Assembly (NCBI GenBank): GCA_963727915.1 | Contig: CAVSID010000001.1 | Location: forward strand, 868,001-932,000 | Reading direction: 5' to 3' | Length of the DNA: 64,000 nt | Source of the DNA: CAWAND01 sp963727915 | Lineage (GTDB): Bacteria > Chloroflexota > Anaerolineae > Anaerolineales > E44-bin32 | In this document: one piece after another, positions 38,160 to 46,230 of the stretch | Position numbering within the stretch: the stretch's first letter is position 1 | Layout of the letters: the number at the start of each line of letters is the position of its first letter | Notes under the pieces: generated by a model | Database searches by the model: none | The model's input: only the letters and a program-made list of their open reading frames with translations | Told to the model about the DNA's origin: nothing | Program-made: the position numbers and the translations under genes

Positions 38160-39540
38160 ATGCCTGCAACCCCGCCAGTCAACCACCGCCTGCTGGTTTG
38201 GATGGCCGCCGGCCTGGCCCTCGGTTTGTGTCTGGCTTGGCTGGCCAGGGTCCTGGCCGAAACCCGTGCCCCAACCGCCGGCGGCCCCGACCGCTTCGCC
38301 GTGCTCTCGGTCTCTCCCCAAGATGGTGCCGTGAGCGCTTCGACCACGTCCATCGAATTGGTCTTCAGCCTACCTGCTGATCTCGGCAGTGTGAGGGACC
38401 ACCTGACGCTGGCGCCTGCCGTCAAAGGCACCTTCCAATCTGCTGGCAACGCCATCCGATTTGTGCCCGAAAAGCCATTCCCGATCGGCCAGCCAGTCAT
38501 GATGGCCCTGACCGCCGGGGTGACGTCGGAGGATGGGTCGCAGCTGCTTGAGGCGGGCACGACGTGGACCTTCGAAATTCGCCAACCGAAGGCAATCTAC
38601 CTTTCGCCGAGCACGCCGCCTCATCGATTGATGATGTCCGAAGCTCAGCCGGAATCCAGCCCACAAGACACAGCCCCGGGCACCCGGGACGTGACCGAAT
38701 TCAGTGTTTCCCCAGGAGGAGACCAACTGGCCGTGGTGATGGCAAACGCTGCCGGGGGAGGCGATGTGTGGTCTCTCGATCCTGACGGATTCGATCTGGT
38801 GCAGCGCACGGCGTGCGGGGTGGATACCTGCGCCGATCCCGTCTGGCTCCCCGATCGAAATCCACCTGGCCTACACGCGCCTCGCTAACGACGGTTCGTC
38901 AGCGGTTTGGGTAGTGCCGCTTGAAGGTGGTGAGCCGAGCAGGCTGCTGGACGATCCTCAGCTGCAGGCATCGGACCCCGTATGGTCGCCGGCAGGGAAT
39001 CAGGTCGCCTTCACAGATCTGGGTGAAGGGACGATGCGCTTGCACAACTTCTCCTCCGGGCATGACCTCAGCTTTCACACCCTCAACGGACTGGTGGGGA
39101 GATGGTCGCCGGACGGGAGCCGCATGGTGGCCAGCGTTTTGGACATCTCCCAGGAGCCGCCCGTGGGAGTGCTGTATGTCATTGACACTGCCAACGGTGT
39201 CACTTTTCCGCTGCCTCTGGATGACCTGGTCGACGCCGGAAGTCCTATCTGGTCCCCGGCGGGCGACTGGATCGCCTTCGGCGCCCGACACCCGGGTGCC
39301 GGGCTGGCGCGCGGGATCTGGATTGTGCGTCCGGACGGTACACAGCTGACGGCGGTCGCCGATCAGGCTGGTACGGCCTTCGGGGGACCGGCGTGGAATG
39401 CATCGGGGAACGCGTTGCTGTTCCAGGGGGCCTCGCTTGAGTCGCTCGACGCGCCACCCGATGTGTATGTGTGGCGTGCGGGTGAAGGTTCGGCGCAGAT
39501 TGTCGCTCGAGACGCCTTCGCCCCAGCCTGGCTTCCCTAA
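38160..39540 (+). CDS. Membrane-anchored Ig-like plus WD40/TolB-like propeller protein (frameshift)
   Basis: The ATG at 38160 encodes an N-terminal transmembrane helix (LLVWMAAGLALGLCLAWLA). Residues ~45-145 look like a bacterial Ig-like (Big_5) domain: SVSPQDGAVSASTTSIELVF ending in GTTWTFEI. After a linker, a frame change near 38860 joins a beta-propeller with TolB/PD40-like repeats, such as ASDPVWSPAGNQVAFTD, GRWSPDGSRMVAS and GSPIWSPAGDWIAFGAR. The corrected length of about 460 residues is exposed outside the membrane. Function is unknown; binding or sensing is inferred from the folds. Confidence 0.72.
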
Positions 39541-39552
39541 GACGCATCGCCC

Positions 39553-39581
39553 TTGACGCCTGCCAGCGTACCAGATAAACT
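39553..39581 (+). promoter_or_regulatory. Promoter of fur/zur-metal ABC operon
   Basis: TTGACG (39553-39558) and TAAACT (39576-39581) have a 17-bp spacer. The start of transcription would fall at the left edge of the 7-1-7 box. Confidence 0.6.
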
Positions 39582-39587
39582 TCATAT

Positions 39588-39602
39588 TGAAAAAGTTTTT
39601 CA
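39588..39602. promoter_or_regulatory. Fur/Zur-type 7-1-7 operator
   Basis: TGAAAAA-G-TTTTTCA is a perfect 7-1-7 inverted repeat of the kind bound by Fur-family regulators. It lies over the predicted transcription start and 13 bp before the fur-family start codon. Confidence 0.7.
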
Positions 39603-39614
39603 TTAGGTGTTTCG

Positions 39615-40041
39615 ATGGATATCGCTGAAGAAGAGGTCTTGGCGCGTCTGCGCCAGCATGGCTACCGTGTGACCGCCCCACGACGCGCGGTTATCCGCGC
39701 ACTGTGTCAGGCGGAACTCGTGGCTGTCGCCGGACGCAATCCAGCATATGGGATCGCAGGATTGCCCAAGCCTGGGGCTGGTGACCGTGTATCGGACGCT
39801 ATCCCTGCTCTCCGAGCTGGACCTGGCGCGGCGCGTGCATTGGGAGGAAGGCTGTCATGGCTACGCCGTGGCCTTGGGCGGCCACCGACACAACCTCGTA
39901 TGCGAAAAGTGTCATCGTGTCGTCGAGTTTCCCGGTTGCGATTTGGATCCCCAACTGCATAGGCTGGAGACCGAGACCGGCTTTGCGGTCAAGACGCATC
40001 TTCTGGAGGTGGTGGGCCTGTGTCCGGATTGTCAAACCTGA
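39615..40041 (+). CDS. Fur-family metalloregulator, probably Zur or Mur type (frameshift)
   Basis: The ATG at 39615 begins MDIAEEEVLARLRQHGYRVTAPRRAVIRAL, the standard Fur winged helix start. A frame change near 39735 joins SLGLVTVYRTLSLLSELDLARRVHW and the dimerisation domain. That domain has the HRHNLVCEKCHRVVEF regulatory site and a second CxxC (LCPDCQT), which form the structural zinc site. The corrected length is about 141 residues. Adjacent genes encode a zinc/manganese ABC transporter, so a Zur or Mur role is inferred. A 7-1-7 box at its promoter indicates autoregulation. Confidence 0.82.
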
Positions 40042-40049
40042 TCGCGCGC

Positions 40050-41063
40050 ATGCCGTTCGGGGCAAGAGCCTGCTTGCTGGCGGCTGTCATCACGTTGGCT
40101 CTGGGGGCATGCACCGCCATGACGGCCGATTCAGGGGCCAGGTCGGGTGCCTTGGCAACCTTGGCTTCGGTGGCGGCGTCGGAACTGGAGCCCGTTGACC
40201 TGTCATCGGGCCGGCAGCTCAAAATCACGGTCACCACCGGGTTGCTGGCCGAAGCTGCGCGTGCCGTTGGAGGACAGGATGTGGACATACGCGTCCTGGT
40301 ACCGGCCGGAGGTGACCCACATGATTATGAGCTGTCCCCCCAAGACGTCGTCAGGTTGAACGAGTCAGACGTCATCCTGATGAGCGGCCTGGGCTACGAG
40401 GTCTTTCTGAGCAAGATCCTGAGCGGGACCGAGGATCATCCGCCCGTCGTGGCTCTTTCCGACGGAGTCGTCGCCCTGATGATCGCCGATGAAATGGCCT
40501 CTCAGCCGGCGGCCGCAGGCAAGGCCCAGCCGGACGAGGCGGATCCTCACGTGTGGTTCGATCCCCGAAATGTCATCCAATGGACGGAGAACGCCAGGCA
40601 GGCGTTTTCGGCCCTCGATCCAGGCCATGCGGCGATTTACAGTGCCAACGCCTCTGCCTACATCGACCAGCTAGGCCAGCTTGACCAGTGGGCGGCGGAT
40701 CAGGTGGCCACCCTGCCCGCATCCCATCGCAAACTAGTGGCCGATCATGAAGTCCTGGGCTACATGGCTCGCCGCTATGGCTTCACGGTCGTCGGCGCCA
40801 TCACGCCTAAGACCAGCGATGTGGCCGAACCTTCGGCGAGGGGACTGGCAGAGCTGGAGGCCGTACTGCGAAGCGAAGGCGTGCGGGCGATCTTCGTCGG
40901 CTATTATGACAACCACAGTCTGGCCGACCAAGTGGGCCACGATGCTGGCATTCCGGTCGTTCCCATCTACCTGGAGAGCTTGAGCCCGCCCGACGGACCG
41001 GCCGCATCCTACCTGGACTTTGTACGGTTCGACATCAATGCAGTTGTGGAGGCTTTGAAGTGA
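40050..41063 (+). CDS. Zinc/manganese ABC substrate-binding lipoprotein (cluster 9)
   Basis: The ATG at 40050 is favoured over the GTG at 40020 because it directly starts a lipoprotein signal (ACLLAAVITLALGACTA, cysteine after LGA). The ~337-residue protein has the metal-ligand order of ZnuA/MntC proteins: His in GGDPHDYELSPQD, His in ADPHVWFDP, a His/Glu region VADHEVLGYMARRYGF, and Asp in GYYDNHSLADQ. A long His-rich loop is missing, so metal preference between zinc and manganese is open. It overlaps the ATPase gene and belongs to the fur-led operon. Confidence 0.88.
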   Translation: MPFGARACLLAAVITLALGACTAMTADSGARSGALATLASVAASELEPVDLSSGRQLKITVTTGLLAEAARAVGGQDVDIRVLVPAGGDPHDYELSPQDVVRLNESDVILMSGLGYEVFLSKILSGTEDHPPVVALSDGVVALMIADEMASQPAAAGKAQPDEADPHVWFDPRNVIQWTENARQAFSALDPGHAAIYSANASAYIDQLGQLDQWAADQVATLPASHRKLVADHEVLGYMARRYGFTVVGAITPKTSDVAEPSARGLAELEAVLRSEGVRAIFVGYYDNHSLADQVGHDAGIPVVPIYLESLSPPDGPAASYLDFVRFDINAVVEALK

Positions 41064-41917
41064 CTGACATGGTTCCGGCACGGCACCCCGGTGGCTTTGA
41101 ACAGGTGATCGGGCATCCGCCGGCCCATGTGGTGGATTCGCCCCCGGTCCAGGTCACGGATCTCAGCGTGCGCTTCGACGGCACGACGGCTCTGGACCAT
41201 GTGAGCTTCACGATCCGAGAGCCTGAGAAGGTTGCCGTCGTGGGTCCGAATGGCGCCGGAAAGACCACACTCTTGAAGGTTATCGCCGGAATCTATCCCC
41301 CATCAAGCGGCCAGGTGCGGGTCTATGGCTATGGCCCCGTCAGCCATATCTGCATCGCCTATGTGCCGCAAAGGACGCAGGTGGACTGGCGCTTTCCAGT
41401 CAGCGTTGCCGACGTGGTCATGATGGGCCGGGTGAAGAAGCTTGGCCCGTTCCGCTGGCCCCGAAAGCAGGATTGGGCCGTGGTGAACGACGCGCTGGAT
41501 CGGGTCGGAATGGGCGACTTGCGCCAACGACACATCCGGGCGCTCTCCGGTGGGCAGCAGCAGCGAGTCTTCCTGGCGCGCGCCCTGGCGCAGGAAGCCG
41601 AGATCGTCATGCTGGATGAGCCCTTGACTGGTCTCGACGCTCCGACACAGCAAGCCATCCTGTCTCTGCTGGATTCGCTCAAAAGGGACGGCGTGCCATC
41701 TTTGGTGGCGACCCACGATCTCAGCCTAGCCTCCGTGCACTTTGAGCGCGCCTTGCTTCTCAACCAACACCTGGTGGCAGAAGGCCCACCCGAGCAGGTG
41801 CTGACGGCGGACAATCTGCAGGCAGCCTATCGAGGCAGCTTGCATATCGTCGCCGGCGAATCCGGGCCGATGGTCTTGGCCGATACCCATTGCGAAGGTG
41901 AGGAGGGCGACCTGTGA
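41060..41917 (+). CDS. Zinc/manganese ABC transporter ATP-binding protein
   Basis: The GTG at 41060 overlaps the binding-protein stop (GTGA). The 285-residue protein has Walker A GPNGAGKTTLLK, the signature ALSGGQQQRVFLARAL, Walker B EIVMLDEPLTGLD, and the switch His in VATHDLS. An N-terminal extension of about 30 residues precedes the ABC core. It would power the metal importer formed with the next permease gene, whose GTG start overlaps its stop. Confidence 0.92.
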   Translation: MTDMVPARHPGGFEQVIGHPPAHVVDSPPVQVTDLSVRFDGTTALDHVSFTIREPEKVAVVGPNGAGKTTLLKVIAGIYPPSSGQVRVYGYGPVSHICIAYVPQRTQVDWRFPVSVADVVMMGRVKKLGPFRWPRKQDWAVVNDALDRVGMGDLRQRHIRALSGGQQQRVFLARALAQEAEIVMLDEPLTGLDAPTQQAILSLLDSLKRDGVPSLVATHDLSLASVHFERALLLNQHLVAEGPPEQVLTADNLQAAYRGSLHIVAGESGPMVLADTHCEGEEGDL

Positions 41918-42777
41918 ACATCGTTCAGGCTTTGCTTGAACCCTTCTCTCACGCGTTTATGGTGCGCGGCCTGGCGGCGGCCCTCATGGTCGGCGTCGTT
42001 TGCCCTGTCCTGGGCACGTATGTCGTACTGCGAGGCATGGCCTTCTTCGGTGACGCTTTGGCGCACATCGTGCTGCCGGGAGTGGTCCTGGCTTTCCTGC
42101 TCGGTTGGCCGGTTGCCGTCGGGGCCCTGGCTGCCGGAATAACCGCCGCATTGGTCATCGGCCGGCTCAGCCAACGGGGGCGATTGGCTGAAGACACAGC
42201 CATCGGGGTGGTCTTCGCAGGCGCATTCGCCTTGGGCGTAGCCCTGCTCTCGGCGCGTGGCAGCTACGCCGTCGATCTGACACACATCCTGTTTGGTGAT
42301 CTGCTGGGGGTAAGCCCGAACGACCTGTGGTTGATCGGCGTGTTAGGGTTAGCGGTCCTGTTTACGATCGCCGCCTTCTACAAGGAGTTCATGGTGGTTT
42401 CGTTCGACCCGCTGCTGGCCGCCACCCTGCGACTTCCCGTGACCTGGCTGCGCAACTTGATGCTGGTGCTGCTGGCGGTGGTGATTGTGGTTTCCTTGCA
42501 GGCGGTAGGGGTAGCGTTGGTCCTGGCGATGCTGGTGACGCCGGCCGCCACGGCGACATTGGTGACACGCCGCCTGATCTGGGTGATGATACTTGCGGCC
42601 ATTATTGGCGCAGGATCGTCCCTGGCGGGCCTCTATCTCTCTTATTACCTCAATCTCGCTTCTGGTCCGGCCATCGTGTTGGCCGCCACGGCGGTGTTCG
42701 GTGTGGTGTATGCGGCCGTGGGGCGGAAGGATCAGGCGTCCGGGGCGATCATCCGCACGCCGGCAAACGACGGGTAG
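41914..42777 (+). CDS. Zinc/manganese ABC transporter permease
   Basis: The GTG at 41914 overlaps the ATPase stop. The 287-residue ABC-3 family permease has about eight membrane segments. The conserved early block reads YVVLRGMAFFGDALAHIVLPG, and the mid-protein block VSFDPLLAATLRLPV precedes the final helices. These fit ZnuB/MntB proteins. It completes the metal import operon that begins with the fur-family gene. The C-terminal tail is short and hydrophilic. Confidence 0.92.
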   Translation: MNIVQALLEPFSHAFMVRGLAAALMVGVVCPVLGTYVVLRGMAFFGDALAHIVLPGVVLAFLLGWPVAVGALAAGITAALVIGRLSQRGRLAEDTAIGVVFAGAFALGVALLSARGSYAVDLTHILFGDLLGVSPNDLWLIGVLGLAVLFTIAAFYKEFMVVSFDPLLAATLRLPVTWLRNLMLVLLAVVIVVSLQAVGVALVLAMLVTPAATATLVTRRLIWVMILAAIIGAGSSLAGLYLSYYLNLASGPAIVLAATAVFGVVYAAVGRKDQASGAIIRTPANDG

Positions 42778-42800
42778 CCCTGGGCTTGCCGCCCCGTCGA

Positions 42801-43688
42801 TCAGGCCGGGCGGTAGCGCGGCACCCTGGCCTTTGAGGGGTCGCCCGTGGTCTTGAACACTTCGAAATCAGACTTCCCCACGGACACATCCATAGTGTGG
42901 CTGGCGCCGCCATCCGCTTCTTCAAACCTCACGCGCCACCTATCCGGCGCCAAGGCTTCCGCCGACACAAGTTTGAATGCGTCCCGGCCCAGCTCTCCGG
43001 TCCGCTGGCGCAGAAAATGCTCGGCGGCCTGAGCCGGGGGTGGATAAGCGACATGGCCTCGCGTATGATCCAGATCCCAGGCCCCGCCGAGGCAAGCGCC
43101 GATGACCTTGGGGGCCAGACCGGGTCGAAGCCGGCCGAATTGGATGCCATGGGGCAAGATGACGGCGTTGGCCGCGAAGCGGTGGCCCCCCTGGTGGTTG
43201 GACAGCCAGACGTCGGCGTCCTTACGGCCGGCAAGGGCGCGGTAGACGACCGTTCCGTGCAGCGCGCAGCAGGCATCCCGGCGCCCGTTGCCGCAAACCA
43301 GAACCCAAGGGGTTGTCACCGAGGTCGCGTCACGCGGGGGGGTCCCCGCTACCAAGGCCTGGAAATCCAACCCCTCGAGATCGCTGTAGCCATCGAAGTC
43401 AATCCGGAAAGCATCCGGCTTTGGGCGATTGGTCCGGGCCAGGTACAGGGTTAGCGGGCCACGCGTTCTCCCGGGCTTTCGAACGAATTGCAGGCGGCTA
43501 CGGGGTGCCGAGTTGAGCGCCTCCCCCAGCGGCGCCTTGATCTCTGGTGGAAGATCACTGGCAGGGAAGGCCTTGGCGGCCCAAGGCCCTCGGTATTCGA
43601 GGCAAATCCAGGTGTCGGCTTCGGTAGCGGTGGCGAAGACGGGTTCGGCGACGTCGAGCGAAGATTGACAGCTCGTAGTGGGGATCAT
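42801..43688 (-). CDS. Sucrase/ferredoxin-like (Suc_Fer-like) protein
   Basis: The 295-residue protein shows the Suc/Fer-like family pattern with a thioredoxin-like iron-sulfur fold. Likely cluster ligands lie in VLVCGNGRRDACCALHG, and SNHQGGHRFAANAVILPHG carries the conserved His pair. The family resembles 2Fe-2S thioredoxin-like ferredoxins. It is cytoplasmic with no signal peptide. The gene is convergent with the metal transporter operon and does not appear to share an operon. Function in the cell is unknown. Confidence 0.85.
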   Translation of the reverse strand: MIPTTSCQSSLDVAEPVFATATEADTWICLEYRGPWAAKAFPASDLPPEIKAPLGEALNSAPRSRLQFVRKPGRTRGPLTLYLARTNRPKPDAFRIDFDGYSDLEGLDFQALVAGTPPRDATSVTTPWVLVCGNGRRDACCALHGTVVYRALAGRKDADVWLSNHQGGHRFAANAVILPHGIQFGRLRPGLAPKVIGACLGGAWDLDHTRGHVAYPPPAQAAEHFLRQRTGELGRDAFKLVSAEALAPDRWRVRFEEADGGASHTMDVSVGKSDFEVFKTTGDPSKARVPRYRPA

Positions 43689-43855
43689 ACTGTTCGGCGG
43701 TCCTTTCCAGAGGTCCGACTAGCAGGGCAGTCGGTGGGCCGAGTGGTTCAAAACGTGCACGTCAGGGGTCGTAGGTGGTTCTTTGATAGAATAGCCCAAC
43801 TTTCGGGCGGCGAGGCCGAGAGTGCGGCGATCACCTAGCGAAAGGCTGGTGGATC

Positions 43856-44635
43856 TTGGCTGCAAGGGACGATGATCACCGAGGTGGATTGCTCTCGAAG
43901 CCGAAGGCTCTGCTCGTCGGAGCTTCATCCGGCATCGGAGCGGCATTGGCTCGGCGTTTGGCGGCCGAGGGGTTTGATCTCGCCCTGGTCGCTCGCCGGC
44001 GTCCCCAGTTGGAGGCGCTGTGCGGTGAGCTGAGCGAGGCTTACGGCGTGAGAGCGCTCGCCTACCAGCACGACGTACAGGATACGGCAGCCGTGCCGGA
44101 GGTCTTGGAATCGATCGCCCGCGATCTGCAGGGTTTGGATCTGTTCGTGTACGTTGCCGGGGTGATGTTCCCTCACGACCCTTCTGCCTACAATACCGAC
44201 CAGGATCTGCTCACCCTAAGGGTGAACGTGCTGGGTGCGGTCGCCTGGTGCAACCCGGTTGCGCAGCGCTTTGTCCGTGCAGGGCAGGGCCAGATCGTAG
44301 GCTTGGGAAGCGTGGCGGGGGATAGAGGACGGCGGGCCATTCCGGCTTATTCGGCGTCCAAGGCGGGCCTTGAGACGTATCTCGAGGCGATGCGCAACCG
44401 CGTTTCGCGATTTGGGGTCACGGTGACCACGATCAAGGCCGGCCAGGTGGATACCGACATGCTCAAGCGTGCTGCCACAGTGCGCGGCCCGATTAGTCCA
44501 GAGCGAGCCGCCGACCTGATCTGGAGGGCAATTCGCCGCCGCAAACAAGTCGTATATATTCCCGGCCGCTGGGCGCTGATCGGATCGGTCGTGCGCAACC
44601 TGCCTTCCTTCATCTTCCGCCGGCTCGACCTATGA
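43856..44635 (+). CDS. Short-chain dehydrogenase (DprE2-like)
   Basis: The best available start is TTG 43856 preceded by AAAGG; a TTG further in is possible. The product has about 259 residues. The Rossmann motif is LLVGASSGIGAALARRLA, and the catalytic pair is in PAYSASKAGLETYL (Tyr-x3-Lys). The C-terminus has IRRRKQVVYIPGRWALIG. The stop overlaps the ATG of the adjacent FAD oxidase gene (ATGA). This pairing is like DprE2-DprE1, where a keto intermediate made by the oxidase is reduced by the SDR. The same reaction here is inferred, not shown. Confidence 0.82.
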   Translation: MAARDDDHRGGLLSKPKALLVGASSGIGAALARRLAAEGFDLALVARRRPQLEALCGELSEAYGVRALAYQHDVQDTAAVPEVLESIARDLQGLDLFVYVAGVMFPHDPSAYNTDQDLLTLRVNVLGAVAWCNPVAQRFVRAGQGQIVGLGSVAGDRGRRAIPAYSASKAGLETYLEAMRNRVSRFGVTVTTIKAGQVDTDMLKRAATVRGPISPERAADLIWRAIRRRKQVVYIPGRWALIGSVVRNLPSFIFRRLDL

Positions 44636-46110
44636 TCCATCCTCTTCCGCTGGAGAATCTCGAACGGGCCGAGGCATGGGGCCAGGCCAGCTTCGGAATG
44701 GCCTATGTCTTCAGGCCGTCAACATCCTCGGGGTTGGCGGCCATCTTCGCCTTGGCCAAGGAGACAGGGGTGCCCATCGGTCTGCGGGGCGCTGGCCGGA
44801 GCTACGGCGACGCTGCCATGAACAGCGAAGGCATCCTGGTGGATCTGGGGCGCATGAACCGGGTATTGGCCTGGGACCCTGACCGCGGCGTCGTCGATGT
44901 CGAACCCGGGGTGACCATTGAGCAGCTGTGGCGCTATGTGCTGGGCGACGGCTGGTGGCCGCCGGTCGTCCCGGGCACGATGTTTCCCACGCTCGGGGGT
45001 TGCCTGGCTATGAACGTCCACGGCAAGAACAATTGGCATGAAGGCACGCTCGGCGAGCACGTCCTCGAGTTCGACGCCTTGTTGCCCAACGGAAAACAGC
45101 TGCTCTGCTCGCCAGACTCAGCCCCGGAACTCTTCCATGCGATGATCGGGGGGCTGGGAGTTCTGGGGTGTTTCACCCGTATCCGCCTGCAGCTCAAGCG
45201 CGTGCATTCCGGCCAACTGGATGTCCTGGCGCTGAGCGTCCCGGACATGGGTGCCATGTTGGACGAGATGGAGGCGCTCAAGGACGACTGGGAGTACGTG
45301 GTCGGGTGGGTCGACGGCTTTGCCGGCGGCGGGGGTTTGGGCAGGGGCCAGATCCACGCAGCCAATCACCTCGCACCGGGGGCCGACCCGAGCCCGGCCC
45401 AATCGCTTCGACTGGAGCACCAGGATCTCCCGGATACCTTCTTTGGCCTGGTGCCGAAGTCCGTTCTATGGCGATTTCTAAAACCCTTTGCCAACAACTT
45501 GGGTTGGCGGTTGGTGTGCCTGGGACGTTACCTGATGGCCAAACGGGGTCACGGCCACCGATTCCAGCAGTCCCTGGCAGAGTTCAACTTCCTGTTGGAT
45601 TATGTTCCGCATTGGAAACGTGCCTACTGGCCAGAGGGCCTCATTCAGTATCAGTGCATCATCCCGCGCGACGAGGCTGGCGAGGCCTTTTCGCTGATAC
45701 TCCAAATGTGCCAGGTACGGGGCCTACCCTCCTACCTGGGGGTCACGAAGCGCCACCGTCCGGACGACTTCCTGTTCTCACACGGCGTGGACGGATACTC
45801 TCTGGCCCTGGACTTTCGCGTCACCAGACGCAATCGCCAGCGTTTGCTTGCCCTGACGCATGCCCTGGACGCCATTGTGCTTGCCCACTCGGGGCGCTTC
45901 TACTTTGCCAAAGACAGCACGCTCGAACCGGATTCGGCGGGGGCGTATCTTGGTCGCGAAGCGATCGGGCGCTTTCTGGCGTTGAAGGCCCGCTGCGACC
46001 CTGACAATCTGCTTCAAACCGACCTTTGGCGAAGGGTATTCGCACCCCTGGCTGATCGTGAGGAATTTCACAATCCGACCAAGGTGGAAGCCTCGCCTTC
46101 GACGGGTTGA
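44632..46110 (+). CDS. FAD-dependent oxidase (DprE1/GlcD-like)
   Basis: The ATG at 44632 overlaps the SDR stop. The 492-residue protein has the VAO/PCMH FAD-binding domain: PIGLRGAGRSYGDAAMNS, ILVDLGRMNRVLAWD, and VVPGTMFPTLGGCLAMNVHGKN. The C-terminus has the substrate domain ending RCDPDNLLQTDLWRRV, as in DprE1 and alditol oxidases. The SDR partner favours a DprE1-like role in epimerising a polyprenyl-phospho-sugar for cell-wall arabinose. Alternatives are alditol or lactone oxidases. A palindrome overlaps the last codons. Confidence 0.82.
   Translation: MIHPLPLENLERAEAWGQASFGMAYVFRPSTSSGLAAIFALAKETGVPIGLRGAGRSYGDAAMNSEGILVDLGRMNRVLAWDPDRGVVDVEPGVTIEQLWRYVLGDGWWPPVVPGTMFPTLGGCLAMNVHGKNNWHEGTLGEHVLEFDALLPNGKQLLCSPDSAPELFHAMIGGLGVLGCFTRIRLQLKRVHSGQLDVLALSVPDMGAMLDEMEALKDDWEYVVGWVDGFAGGGGLGRGQIHAANHLAPGADPSPAQSLRLEHQDLPDTFFGLVPKSVLWRFLKPFANNLGWRLVCLGRYLMAKRGHGHRFQQSLAEFNFLLDYVPHWKRAYWPEGLIQYQCIIPRDEAGEAFSLILQMCQVRGLPSYLGVTKRHRPDDFLFSHGVDGYSLALDFRVTRRNRQRLLALTHALDAIVLAHSGRFYFAKDSTLEPDSAGAYLGREAIGRFLALKARCDPDNLLQTDLWRRVFAPLADREEFHNPTKVEASPSTG
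46056..46073. promoter_or_regulatory. CRP/FNR- or Rex-like palindrome, site 9
   Basis: TCGTGAGGAATTTCACAA lies within the last codons of the FAD oxidase gene, about 167 bp upstream of the zincin start. One half-site is perfect. Confidence 0.45.
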
Positions 46111-46230
46111 GCATCGGACTGCGTCTGGCACTCTGGGTTCATTTCGCCGGTCTGGGGCCAGTGCTAAACTGAGTTGGCTAATCTTGGAGCGGAGACCGAA
46201 CCTGAGGGGAGTCACGTTTGACGCTGCCTG

